Assembly (NCBI GenBank): GCA_037974335.1
Contig: CM075729.1
Span: 106,170,515 to 106,234,514, forward strand
Direction: 5' to 3'
Source: Prionace glauca
Lineage: Eukaryota > Chordata > Chondrichthyes > Carcharhiniformes > Carcharhinidae
Length of the DNA: 64,000 nt
Shown: one piece after another, positions 45,186 to 56,500 of the stretch
Numbering within the stretch: position 1 is the stretch's first letter
Layout of the letters: each line of letters starts with the position of its first letter
The notes under the pieces: model-generated
What the model saw: the letters and a program-made list of their open reading frames with translations, nothing else
What the model was told of the DNA's origin: nothing
Databases searched by the model: none
Position numbers and translations under genes: made by a program

Positions 45186-45503
45186 GAATCCATAGAATCC
45201 CCACAGTGCAGAAGGAGACCATTTGGCCCATTGAGCCTGCACAGACAGCAATCCTACCCAGGCCCTATCCCCATAACCTCAGGTATTTACTCTGCTAATC
45301 CCCCTGACACTAAAGGGTAATTTATCACAGACAATCCATCTAACCTGCACATCTTTGCACAATGAGAGGAAATCGAACCACCCAGAGGAAACCCACTCAG
45401 ACATGGAGAGAATGAACAAACTCCACACAGTCACCTGAGGCCGGAATTGAAACTAGGTCCCATGCGCTGTGAGACAGGAGTGCTAACCACCGTGCCACTC
45501 CAA
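45186..45503 (-). mobile_element. HE1-like tRNA-derived SINE
   Basis: Minus-strand copy with A-box inverse gtgctaaccaccgtgccact and tail inverse tagaatccccacagtgcag. It is inserted into LINE sequence: LINE-like sequence resumes at about 45510-45640. Confidence 0.8.
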
Positions 45504-45639
45504 AGATTCCAAAAGAATCTCAAAGATTCTTGAATATCAAGAGATGATGATGAGGAATGAACTTATTACAATCCCCATCATCAGGGAAAAGGTACTGGAA
45601 AACCATTGGATCTCAGGGCTGACAAGGCCCCAGGAGCTC

Positions 45640-46405
45640 CACTTACCCACCCCTTCACCATAACCCTTAACTGTTCAAAAATTGGTCTATCCTTGCCTTA
45701 AAAACATTCAATGAAACAGCCTCAACTGCTTCACTGGGCAGGGAATTCCACAGATTCACAACCCTTTGTGTGAAGAAGTTCCTCCTTAACTCCTAAATCT
45801 GCTTCCACTTATTTTGAGGCTATGCTCCTTAGTTCTAGTTTCACCCGCCAGGGGAAACAACTTCCCTGCTTCTATCTTATCTATTCCCTTCATAACCTTA
45901 TAAATTCCTATAAGACCTCCCCTCATTCTTCTGAATTACAATGAGTAGAGCCCCTGTCTACTCAGTCCCTCCTCTCAACTCCAGAATCAACCTTGTGAAT
46001 CTCCTCTGCATCCCCTCCAGTGCCAGTATATCCTTTCTCAAGTAAGAAGATCAAAACTGTACACATACTCCAGATGTGGCCTCACCAGCACCTTATACAG
46101 CTACAAACACAACCTCGCTGTTTTTAAACTCCATCCCTCTGGCAATGAAGGAAAAATTCCATTTACCTTTTTAATTACCTACTGCACCGGCAAATCAACT
46201 CCTTCAGATTCCTGCACAAAGACACCCAGGTCCTTCTGCACAGCAGCATGCTGCAATTTTTTACCATTTAAATAATGGCCCATTTTGCTGTTATTTCTAC
46301 CAAAATGGGTGACCTCATATTTACCAATAGCAGACACATTTGTTGTAATATTCCAAACTTCCTTTGATTCTGGAAAGGTTCTAGCAAATTGAAAAATAAC
46401 TAATT
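45640..46405 (-). mobile_element. CR1-superfamily LINE, 3' end
   Basis: The minus-strand frame 46421-46179 has YEVTHFGRNNSKMGHYLNGK and QKDLGVFVQESE, the CEVMHFGRNN region of the other copies. The rest to 45640 is the decayed C-terminus. Confidence 0.75.
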
Positions 46406-46409
46406 TAAC

Positions 46410-47170
46410 ACCTTTAATCAAAAAAGGAAGGAGTGAGAAAGCAATATATTATGGGCCAGTTAACCTAATGCCAGTTAACCTAACTAGCCATCAAGAAATT
46501 GCGAGAATCCATTATTAAAGAAGGTACAGAAGGATACTTAAAATACAGAGAGTAGAGACAAATGGTTTTTTTTTTGGATTGGCAAGTGTAACTAATAGAG
46601 TGCCTGCTGTGGGATCAGTGCTGGGTCCTCAACAACTTTCAATCTATATCAATGAAGGGACTATGTGTATGGTAGTTAAGGTTGCCACTGACACCAAGCT
46701 AGGTAGGAAAGTAAGTTATCAAGAGGAACTGGGGAGTTTGTGAAGCGACATGGGACCGGTGAAGTGAGTGGACTAGAATTTGGCAGATGGAGTATAATGT
46801 GGAAAATGGGAGTTTGTTCACTTTGGCAGGAAGAATAGAGAGAGTTTGCAGAGGTCTACAGTACAAAGGGAGCTGGGTGTCCTGGTACACAAATCACACA
46901 AAGTTAGCATGCAAGTGCAACAAGTGATGAGGTAGGCAAATCGAATATTCGTGTCTATTGGAAGAGGAATGGAATATAGGAATAGGGAAGTTTAACTGCA
47001 GCTGTGCATGGCTTCCTTATTTAAAAATATATAAAACTGCTTTAAAAGCAGTTCAGGAATGAGTCACTGGCTTCATTCCTGGAAAAAAAATGGCTTATCT
47101 TATGAGGAAAGGTTGAGCAGATTAGACTGATACAAAGAGCGAGAGGTGATCTCACTGAAAAATATAAGAT
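46410..47170 (+). mobile_element. CR1-superfamily LINE, RT fragment
   Basis: Decayed plus-strand sequence with a polypyrimidine-free ggggccagttaacctaatg block (the NYRPVNLM motif) and cagtgctgggtcctcaaca (the GSVLGPQ motif). It lies head to head with the preceding minus-strand LINE. Confidence 0.6.
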
Positions 47171-47304
47171 CATGAGGGAGCCTGTTCGGGTGGATATCTG
47201 TTCCTTCTTGTGGAGTGGAGTGGGGGAATTATGCTTTGCCCAGCAGAGTGAGAGACACATGGAAATTTCAGCCTGTAATGTGTTGACCTGTTGATTTTTG
47301 TCAG

Positions 47305-47574
47305 GGATCCAGTACATCCAGGGGCTCTGGAGCTGTACGCTAGAAAACACCAAGAGCGCCAACAGCTTGATAAGGATAAAAACTGACTATGGAGAGATTC
47401 AATGTGAAATGGCCACAATGCATTGCAGGGGGACAGGCTTCCTCAATATGCTGACAAAAGAGTTTGAACAAATCCTCAGCACTAATATCACTTTCGTCCA
47501 CTTACTAAACACCAGCTGCGTTCAACATCTGCAGAAAACTCTTCAATATGGTAAAGCAGCCCTGGAAAGAAAAG
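47305..47574 (+). CDS. MHC class I-like heavy chain (gene 2), alpha-2 exon
   Basis: This 270-bp, phase-1 exon follows a tgatttttgtcag acceptor. It encodes a divergent alpha-2 domain: IQGLWSCTLEN at the start and NTSCVQHLQKTLQYGKAALE at the end, matching the class I C...C and L.YGK..L.RK pattern. The domain cysteines are residues 11 and 72 of the exon; two more at 34 and 41 are unusual. Residues equivalent to W147, Y159 and Y171 are F, L and T, so the classical peptide clamp is absent. Sequons NIT and NTS suggest glycosylation of the helix. The donor is GC (AAAG then gcaagt), a recognised minor donor type. I read it as non-classical class I, ligand unknown. Confidence 0.88.
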
Positions 47575-47639
47575 GCAAGTGGAACACTACACTTAGCTTC
47601 ACAATGAGATCTGTATTAAGAGTGGATCTGGATTCAGAT

Positions 47640-49535
47640 TTTTAAGGAGGACGAAGGGATTGACTAAGAAGGGGAAAATAGAGTATGAAAGTAAGCAAGC
47701 AGGGAACACATATACTGACTGTAAAAGTTTCTGTAGGTATTTAAAGAGAAAAAGATTGACAAGAATGCATGTAGGCCCCTTAAAGTCAGAAACGGGAGAA
47801 TTCATAATGGGAAACAAAGAAATGGCTGAGGAACTAGATGTTCACTTGGCTTCTATCTTCACAAAGGAAGACATGAATAATGTACCAGAAGTCCTGAGAG
47901 AAACAAGTTTTAGCGAGGAGCTGAAGAAAATCAGCATTAATAGAGAAATAGTTTTGGGGAAATTGATGGGATTGAAGGTAGATCAATCTCCAGGGCCTGA
48001 TAATCTTCATCCTAGGGTACTTAAGGAAGTGGCCCTGGAAATTGTGATCCATTGGTGGTCATTTTCCAAAATACCTTGGACTCAGGAGTGGTTCCTACAG
48101 ATTGGAGGGGAGCTAATGTAAGCCTGTTATTCAAAAAGGGAGGTGGAGAGAAAACAGGGAATTATAAACCAGTGAACCTAATGTTGGTACTGGAGAAGTT
48201 GTTGGAGTCCATTATAAAGGATTTCATAACTCAGCATTTGGAAAACAGTGGTTTAATCAGACAAAATCAGCATGGATTTACAGAAGGGAAATCATGCCTG
48301 ACAAACCTATTGGAATTTTTTGAGGATGTAACCTAGTAGAGTTGACCAAGGAGAACCGGTGGATGTGGTTCATTTAGACTTTCAGAAGGCTTTCGACAAG
48401 GACTCACAGAGCTCACTACTGTGTAAAGTTAAAGTGCAAGGGATTACAGGTAGTGTCTTGAGATGGTTAGACAGGAAGGACAACAGACAGGAAGAAAATA
48501 TTATTTCTGATTGGCAGTCAGTGATTAGTGAGGTTCTGTAGGGATTTGTGCTGGCACCCCAACTGTTCTTATTATATATTAATGGTCTGGAAGAGGGAAC
48601 TAAATGTATTATCTCCAAATTTGCAGATGATACAAAGTTGGGTGGGAGAGAGAGCTGTGAGGAGGGTGAAGAGATACTTCAGCATGATGTGGACAGGCTG
48701 AGTGTGTGAGCGTATGCATGGCAGACGCAATACAATGTGGATAAATGTGAGATTATCCACTTTGGTAGCAATAATTGGAAGACAGATTATCACTTGAATG
48801 GGCATAAATTGAGAGAGGTGAATACACTATGAGACCTTGATGTCCTCGTACATCAGTTACTGAAAGTAAGTGAGCAGGTACAGTAGGCAGTAAAGAAGGC
48901 AAATGGTATGTTGGCCTTCATAGTGAGAAGATTTGAGTATAGGAATAGGGGTGTTTTACAGTAATTGTACAGGATGTTGTTGAGGTCACACTTATTATGT
49001 ATTATGTGCAGTGATGATCTTATCTGAGGAAGAATGTCGTTGCTACAGAGGGAGTACAGTGAAGATTTACCAGGCTGATGGCAGGTCTGTCATATAAGGA
49101 GGGACTAAATCAGTTAGGATTATATTCATGGGAGTTTAGAAGAGTGAGAATGGATCTAATAGAATTCGAACAGGGTTTAGACAGATTAGATTCAGAAAGA
49201 ATGTTCCTAATGGTGGGGTAGCTCAGAACTAGGGGGTCACAGTTTGGGGATAAGGAGTAAACCTTTTAAAACTGAGGTAAGGAGAAATTTCTTCACCCAG
49301 AGGGTGGTGAATGTGTGGAATTCTCTATCACAGAAAGTAGTTGGGGGCCAAAATGTCTAATTTCAAGAAGATATAACTCTGGAGGCTAAAGGGATCGAGG
49401 GACATGGGAAGAAGTGGGGGGGGGGGGGATCAGGATATTGAATGATTATCAGCCATGATCAAAATGAATGATGGAGCAGGCTTGAAGGGCTGAATGGCCT
49501 ACTCCTATTTCTAGTTTCTATGTTTCTATATTTCT
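47640..49535 (+). mobile_element. CR1-superfamily LINE, from RT N-terminus to 3' tail
   Basis: It encodes KSFCRYLKRKRLTRMHVGPL, DQSPGPDNLHPRVLKEVALE, PTDWRGANVSLLFKKGGG, NQHGFTEGKSCLTNL, VVHLDFQKAFDKDSQSS and a FADDTK motif near 48620, in three frames. The tail ends agggctgaatggcctactcc and a simple ttctatgtttctat repeat at 49535. It fills the alpha-2/alpha-3 intron of gene 2 and lies about 80 bp from the alpha-3 acceptor. Confidence 0.88.
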
Positions 49536-49617
49536 ATGATTATGAATGTAACATGTGGCTTGAAGATTGAATTTAAGATTCCTGAAATAGTGCTTCTGAT
49601 TCTTTGCTCTTCCTCAG

Positions 49618-49881
49618 TTGCCCCTGAGGTGCTGGTTTTCAATACGAACCTCACTCAGTCTCTCCTGTGCCTCGTCACTCCTTTCTATCCGCGAGGTGTC
49701 AATGCCACCTGGCTACGGGATGGAGAGCCCTTGGTGGATGACCTTACGGTGACGGTTCTACCAAACCATGATGCCACATACAGAATGGAGATTCTCATTG
49801 ACCTTGATGGCAACAACCCAAGGAGCTACACGTGTCAGGTTCAACACAGCAGCCTGCCCAGGACACTGACAGTGAGGGCAG
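49618..49881 (+). CDS. MHC class I-like heavy chain (gene 2), alpha-3 Ig exon
   Basis: This 264-bp, phase-1 exon after a ctcttcctcag acceptor encodes an Ig C1 domain: VAPEVLVFNTN, first cysteine in SLLCLVTPFYP, NATWLRDGEPL, LPNHDATYRMEI, and second cysteine in SYTCQVQHSSL. It has the same layout as the gene 1 alpha-3, and shares RDGEPL, LPNHD and VQHSSLP with it, supporting common origin. Two N-glycosylation sequons (NLT, NAT) are present. The donor is gtgagt at 49882. It is intact and of expected length. Confidence 0.95.
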
Positions 49882-49884
49882 GTG

Positions 49885-50170
49885 AGTTATCCAGAAAGAT
49901 AGAGCCCCAAGGATGGCCATTTGGGCCATCATGCCCATTCCAGCTCTCTGAAAGACTGGGCCAAGCAGGCAAGCAGTGTCCAAGTTCATTCTCCACTGCC
50001 TTGCAAAGCTGTCCCTTAGAAAGATATCTAATTCCTTTTTGAAAGTCATTCCTGCCCCACCCCACCTTGCCCATTTACAGCCACTCACAGCACCTTGCTG
50101 GATGATAAAATGTCCTCACCTCTCCTTGCTTAGATTAAATCTGTATTTACACTTCCCGACTCTCGACCTG
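49885..50170 (-). mobile_element. LINE 3'-like fragment
   Basis: The plus strand has tgtccaagttcattctccac and ttgaaagtcattcctg, the inverse of a decayed LINE 3' region. It is short and tentative. Confidence 0.35.
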
Positions 50171-50429
50171 ACAATAGGAACTGAAATGGAGTAACTGGAG
50201 ATGGGGGGTGTTGCGCAGGAGAGAGTTTGGTGGAACAAATGGAAGAGTGAGGAGATGTCAAATGATAAGTGTTGACCAACATTTGGGCTGGAGAGTAACT
50301 GAGTGTCAACTGCAAACAATGTCAATCATGGTGAGGTCAGGGGTCAAAATATGCACTCGCTCGTTTGGGTTTTATAGACACCCAAGCAAGGCATTGCGAT
50401 TTTGACCAAAACTAACCCCTTGACTGATT
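50171..50429. other. Intron sequence with no recognised feature
   Basis: Short single-copy intron stretch. Confidence 0.3.
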
Positions 50430-51265
50430 TCCTGGAGTCTGGAAGAGAAGGTGCATCGAGGTAGCGGAATAAATCTTGGGCATGTGGGCTTTCAGAAGGC
50501 ACTTGACAAAGTGCCACACGGGACATAAGCAGAGTGGCGAAAAGGGCAGAAACAAAGCGAATTGAGTTCAACGTCGGAAAGGAAGAAGTGATGCAGCTTT
50601 GGAGGATTAAGGTGGAAAAAAAGTATCACTAATGGCCACCATTTTGAAAAGTGAAAACTTGGGATGGGATCTTCCCTGACCCCGACCCCTCCATGGTGTG
50701 TTTCCTGATGACGAATGTACTTTACTGCTACTCGCTGGGGGATCTTCAAGTCCCCTCCAGATCTACGGTGTTTCGTATGGGTCACCCATCCTGCTGGTGG
50801 GGAACCTGCCTTGTGGGGCACCCACTTTCTGGGGGATTTCCTTTTGGCAGGACTGGAAGATCCTATCGTTGGAACTGGAAAATCCACCAGTGGGAAGGAC
50901 TGAAAAATCCCATTCTTGGTGACCACATAGTCAAAATCCTGAAAAAGATGGCACAACATTTTAAAAGATGCTGGGGGAAGTCTTACGGTAAAGGGGTGGG
51001 GGGGGGGGGGGCACCATTTAGGGCTGAGAATAGGAGAAATTTCTTCTCTCAAAGGGGTGCAGATCTTTGAAATTCCCAACTCCGGATAGCTCTGGGTGTT
51101 CTATCGTTAAAGATTTCTGGTCTCTTGGAGAATTTAGGAATACAGGGAATAGTGGGAAAGTTGGAGTTGATGACCAAGATCAGCCAGGAATGGATAAAAT
51201 GGCAGAGAAATCTCGACGGGCCAAGTTCTCAGTTCCTGCTCCTGTAACTTGTGTTCTTCTGGTGA
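50430..51265 (+). mobile_element. LINE fragments, decayed
   Basis: The segment 50490-50620 retains caaagtgccacacggg (from DKVPHG) and a CEVMHFG-like region. The segment 51015-51265 retains ggagaaatttcttctctca (NFFSQR) and an AEKSRRAKFSVPAPVTC-like tail. The interval between, 50630-51010, has no recognised feature. Confidence 0.5.
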
Positions 51266-51317
51266 TCAGGTGGTTATCAAAGTGGATGGGTTACTTAGTT
51301 TATAAAGAGAGACGCAG

Positions 51318-52245
51318 AATATAAACTCAAATCATGGCATGTAGGAATTTATAAACTCAAATCATGGCATGTAGGAATTTATAAACTCAAACCATGGCAT
51401 GTAGGAATTTATAAACTCAAATCATGGCATGTAGGAATTTATAAACTCAAACCATGGCATGTAGGAATTTATAAACTCAAATCATGGCATGTAGGAATTT
51501 ATAAACTCAAATCATGGCATGTAGGAATTTATAAACTCAAATCATGGCATGTAGGAATTTATAAACTCAAATCATGGCATGTAGGAATTTATAAACTCAA
51601 ATCATGGCATGTAGGAATTTATAAACTCAAATCATGGCATGTAGGAATTTATAAACTCAAATCATGGCATGTAGGAATTTATAAACTCAAACCATGGCAT
51701 GTAGGAATTTATAAACTCAAACCATGGCATGTAGGAATTTATAAACTCAAATCATGGCATGTAGGAATTTATAAACTCAAATCATGGCATGTAGGAATTT
51801 ATAAACTCAAATCATGGCATGTAGGAATTTATAAACTCAAATCATGGCATGTAGGAATTTATAAACTCAAATCATGGCATGTAGGAATTTATAAACTCAA
51901 ATCATGGCATGTAGGAATTTATAAACTCAAATCATGGCATGTAGGAATTTATAAACTCAAATCATGGCATGTAGGAATTTATAAACTCAAATCATGGCAT
52001 GTAGGAATTTATAAACTCAAATCATGGCATGTAGGAATTTATAAACTCAAACCATGGCATGTAGGAATTTATAAACTCAAATCATGGCATGTAGGAATTT
52101 ATAAACTCAAATCATGGCATGTAGGAATTTATAAACTCAAATCATGGCATGTAGGAATTTATAAACTCAAACCATGGCATGTAGGAATTTATAAACTCAA
52201 ATCATGGCATGTAGGAATTTATAAACTCAAACCATGGCATGTAGG
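51318..52245. repeat. 30-bp tandem array, nearly perfect
   Basis: About 31 copies of a 30-bp unit (ataaactcaaatcatggcat then gtaggaattt). The only recurring variant is atcatgg versus accatgg. The homogeneity is far higher than in any other array in the window. It lies in the alpha-3/last-exon intron of gene 2. Confidence 0.97.
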
Positions 52246-53154
52246 ACTTAATAAGCCAATGCTTCAGATTCAGGTGGAAACCTGTGGATAATTCCAGATG
52301 TCACACAATAGGAAAGATGTACAGAAATATACATGAGGCAGCTTGTGATGGATGAGGGGCTTGAGTTACAAAGAAAGATGGGGAAGATTTGGACTGTTTT
52401 TCTTGGAAAAGTGAAGGTTATGAGGTACCATAGATTACAGCATATAAATCGACCCCATTTTTCCCGCCCTAAGAAACATATTTTGACAAATACTCGCTTT
52501 ATAAGTTGACCAACCCCCTCCACCCTTTTCCATCTTGATTCTACACACATTAGTGTTTGGCCTCAATTTCTCACTACACAAATGCATGTTTTACTTTCAG
52601 TTCCTTATAAGGGGTGAAGCCAGGGACGCAGGTTATGTTGTAGAGTTGTGTGGGTGTTTGAGATACGTTGGCACATAGCAGACAAAACTGGTAACCACCC
52701 CACTGCCCACCTTCCCAACACCTTCAGTTCACTTTTACACTCAGAACCTCGGTTAACCCAGCTTTTTTTTTGTCGGGATTTTACAAGGCCTCAAAGGTCA
52801 ACGTCAAGCGGGGCAGGTATACCCACTCTGGGCAGTCACTCAGGAAGCGGCGAGCGATTCGGACACTGGGTTTTACCCATTTAAATGCAACGGGGGAGAA
52901 AGGTGGGGCAGGGGTAGAGTGGGCGAGCCATTGTCTGTGTCTCAATACCCGTTGGTGCGAGAATTGGAAGTTGAGCGTTTGGGCGGATTGTTGTTTTGGG
53001 GAAGGTGGGAGGGGTAAATGGGGAAGGAGGGGTGCCTCCATTATCAGCACCAATTACAAGTGTGGTGAAGGGGCAGGGGGATAGATTCAGACATTCAGCT
53101 GCCGGTATTTCACTGTCGTTGCTCCTTCACGTGCTTGTGTGTGTTTTTGCACAG
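52246..53154 (+). other. Intron sequence before the last coding exon of gene 2
   Basis: A segment near 52430-52510 (gcatataaatcgacccc and ctcgctttataagttgacc) looks like an interspersed repeat I cannot name. The rest is single copy. The region ends in the acceptor tgtgtttttgcacag at 53154. Confidence 0.4.
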
Positions 53155-53240
53155 GAGTCGGGGGGTTGAGTGAGATGATTTCTTCAGGCCCAGTGCTGGG
53201 GCTCCTGGCTGCGCTAGCACTAATGGGAGGAATGGCCTAG
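53155..53240 (+). CDS. MHC class I-like heavy chain (gene 2), C-terminal hydrophobic exon, GPI-signal-like
   Basis: In phase 1 after a gtttttgcacag acceptor, the exon encodes GVGGLSEMISSG and then PVLGLLAALALMGGMA, followed by TAG at 53238-53240. This is a small-residue cluster (SSG), a short hydrophobic run of about 16 residues, and no positive charge or cytoplasmic tail after it. That is the layout of a GPI-attachment signal, not of the usual class I transmembrane exon, and contrasts with gene 1, which has a 19-residue segment followed by YRKQK. Known GPI-linked class I molecules include mouse Qa-2 and the ULBP/RAET1 group. A tail-less short transmembrane anchor cannot be excluded. The exon completes a 315-residue product (948 nt over five exons, exactly in frame). 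Confidence 0.75.
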
Positions 53241-53282
53241 TGAGCCGGGGCAGTGAGGAGCGAGGAGAAGATACAATCGCGG
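53241..53282 (+). other. Gene 2 3'UTR up to a likely 3'UTR intron
   Basis: A gtgagt donor at 53283 lies 42 nt after the stop codon. The partner could be the acceptor ttctcctctccag ending at 56743. If spliced, the junction is close enough to the stop to escape the usual nonsense-mediated decay rule. Confidence 0.45.
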
Positions 53283-53297
53283 GTGAGTGATGAATCA

Positions 53298-53532
53298 GAC
53301 ATTCCCTACAGCGCAGAAGGGTGCCATTCGGCCCATTGAGCTGCACTGATCAAGCACCCTACCGAGGCCCACCCCCAATCCTATCCCCTTAACCCTACGT
53401 ATTTACCCCACTAATCCCCCTAACCTTCACATCTTGTGACACAAGGGTCAATTTAACAAGGCCAATCCAGCTAACCTCCACATCTTTGGAGTGTGGGAAG
53501 AAACTGGAACACCTGCAGGACACAGACACAGG
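53298..53532 (-). mobile_element. HE1-like SINE, 3' part (split by a LINE)
   Basis: It begins with the inverse tail (acagcgcagaagggtgcca) and reads through the central domain (cacatctttggagtgtggga) until interrupted near gacacagacaca. It continues at 56541-56638. Confidence 0.75.
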
Positions 53533-56500
53533 TGACTGACTGCTTCAATGCTATTCGGGGGGGTTTAAACTGATTCAGAGGGGGGATGGGAACCTGAATT
53601 ATAGCTCCAATGTACAGGAGGGTGAGAACAGGGAGGTCATGGATAAGGTTTCTAGGTCACAGCAGTGTATTGGCAGGCGGGAGGGTGGGTTGAAGTGTGT
53701 ATACTTTAATGCGAGGAGCACACGCAATAAGGTGGACGAACTTGCAGCCTGGATTGGTGCCTGGGACTTCGATGTTGTGGCCATTTCAGAGACATGGATA
53801 GAGCAGGGACAGGAATGGTTGTTCCAGGTTCTGGGGTTTAGACGTTTCAGTCAGAGCAGAGAAGGTGGTAGAAGAGGGGGAGGTGTGGCATTGTTAGTCA
53901 AGGACAGTATTACAGTGACAGAAAGGACGTTTGATGTGGACCTGTCTATTGAGGTGGTATGGGCTGAGATTAGAAACAAGAAAGGAGAGGTCACCCTGTT
54001 GGGAGTTTTTTATAGGCCTCCAAAAAGTTCCAGAGATGTCGAGGAAAGGATTGCAAAGATGATCCTGGATAGGTGCGAAAGTAACAGGGTAGTTGTTATG
54101 GGGGACTTTAACTTTACAAATATCCTTCGGAAAATCTATAGTTCGAGTACGTTAGAGGGGTCAGTTTTTGTTCAATGTGTGCAGGAAGGTTTCATGATAC
54201 AGTATATAGATAGGCCAACAAGAGGTGAAGCTACATTGGATTTGGTACTGGGTAATGAACCAGACCAGGTGTTAGACTTGGACGTAGGTGAGCACTTTGG
54301 TCATAGTGACTACACTTCGGTTACGTTTACCTTAGTGATGGAAAGGGATAGGTGTATACTGAAGGGCAGAAGTTATAGCTGGGGGAAAGGTAATTATGAG
54401 GCTATTAGGTGAGATTTAGGATACATAGGGTGGAGTAGGAAACTGCAGGGGCTGGGAACATCTGAAATGTGGAGCTTATTCAAGGAGCAGCTACTGCGAG
54501 TCCTTGATAAATATGTACCTGTTGGGCAGGGAGGAAGTGGTCGAGTGAGGGAACCGTGGTGTACTAAAGAAGTTGAATCTCTGGTGAAGAGGAAGAAGGA
54601 GGCTTATGTAAAAATGAGACGTGAAGGCTCAGTTAGGGCACCGGAGAGTTATAAATTAACCAGCAAGGAGCTAAAGAGAGAGTTAAGAAGAGCTAGAAGA
54701 GGACATGAGAAGACTTTGGCTGATAGGATCAAGGAAAATCCTAAAGCTTTCTACAGGTATGTTAAGAATAAAAGATTGGTTAGGGCAAAATTAGGGCCAG
54801 TCAGAGACAGCAGTGGGAAGTTGTGCGTGGAGCCTGAAGAGATAGGAGAGGTACTAAATGAATATTTTTCGTCAGTATTCACGGAGGAAAAAGTCAGTGT
54901 AGTCGAGGAGACTACTGCGATACAGGGTTGTAGACTAGATGGGATTGAGGTACATAAGGAGGAGGTGTTAGCAATTCTTGAGAGTATGAAAATAGATAAG
55001 TCCCCTGGGCCGGATGGGATTTACCCTAGGATTCTCTGTGAGGCTAGGGAGGAGATTGCAGAGCCTTTGACTTCATGTCGCCATTGGCTACAGGTATAGT
55101 GCCGGAAGACTGGAGGATAGCAAATGTTGTCCCCTTGTTCAAGAAGGGGAGTAGAGACCATCCTGGGAATTATAGACTAGTGAGCCTTACTTCTGTTGTG
55201 GGCAAAGTTTTGGAAAGAATTATAAGGGATAGGATTTATAATCATCTAGAGAGAAATAAATTGATTAGAGATAGTCAACACGGTTTTGTGAAGGGTAGGT
55301 CGTGCCTCACAAACCTTATCGAGTTTTTTGAAAAGGTGACCAAAGAGGTGGATAAGGGTAAGGCTGTTGACGTGGTGTATATGGATTTTAACAAAGCGTT
55401 TGATAAGGTTCCCCATGGTAGGCTATTGCAGAAAATGCAGATGCATGGGATTGAGGGTGATTTAGCAGTTTGGATCAGGCATTGGCTAGCTGATAGAAGA
55501 CAGAGGGTGGTGATTGATGGGAAATATTCAACCTGGAGTTCAGTTACAAGTGGTGTACCTCAAGGATCTGTTTTGGGGCCACTGCTGTTTGTCATTTTTA
55601 TAAATGACCTAGATGAGGGTGTAGAAGGATGGATTAGTAAATTTGCTGATGACACCAAAGTTGGAGGATTTGTAGACAGTGAGGATGGATGTTACAGTTT
55701 GCAGAGGGACATAAATAAGCTGCAAAGCTGGGCTGAGAGGTGGCAAATGGAGTTTAATACGGAAAAGTGTGAGGTGATTCACTTTGGTAAGAGCAACAGA
55801 AGTCCAGAATATAGGGCTAATGGAAAGACTCTTGGTAGTGTTGACGAGCAGAGAGATTTTGATGTGCATGTGCATAGCTCCCTGAAAGTTGGCACCCAGG
55901 TTGATAAGGTTGTTAAGAAGGCGTACGGTGTGTTAGCTTTTATTGGTAGAGGGATTGAATTTTGGAGCCGTTGAGGTCATGTTACAACTGTACAAAACTC
56001 TGGTCCGGCCGCACTTGGAGTATTGAGTATAGTTCTGGTCGCTGCATTATAAGAAAGATGTGGAGGCATTGGAAAGGGTGCAGAGGAGGTTTACCAGGAT
56101 GTTGCCTGGTATGATGGGAAGGTCTTATGAGGAAAGGCTGAGGGACTTGAGGTTATTTTCATTGGAGAGAAGAAGATTACGAGGTGGCCTGATTGAGGCA
56201 TACAAGATGATCAGAGGATTGGATAGGGTGGACAGTGAGAGTCTTTTTCCTTGGATGATGATAGCTAACATGAGGGGACATAGCTTTAAATTAAGGGGTG
56301 GTAATTATAGGACAGATGTCAGAGGTAGGTTCTCTACTCAGAGGGTAGTAAGGGCGTGGAATGCCCTGCCTGCAGCAGTTGTGGACTCACCAACTTTAAG
56401 GGCGTTCAAATGCTCAGTGGATAGGCATATGGATAACATTGGAATAGTTTAGGTTAGAGGGTCATTAGATTGGTTCCACTGGTCGGCACAACATCAAGGG

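Noticed and set aside
53639-54412. 257-codon frame as a host endonuclease gene
   Set aside because: It continues in the same frame after a stop into LINE reverse transcriptase sequence.
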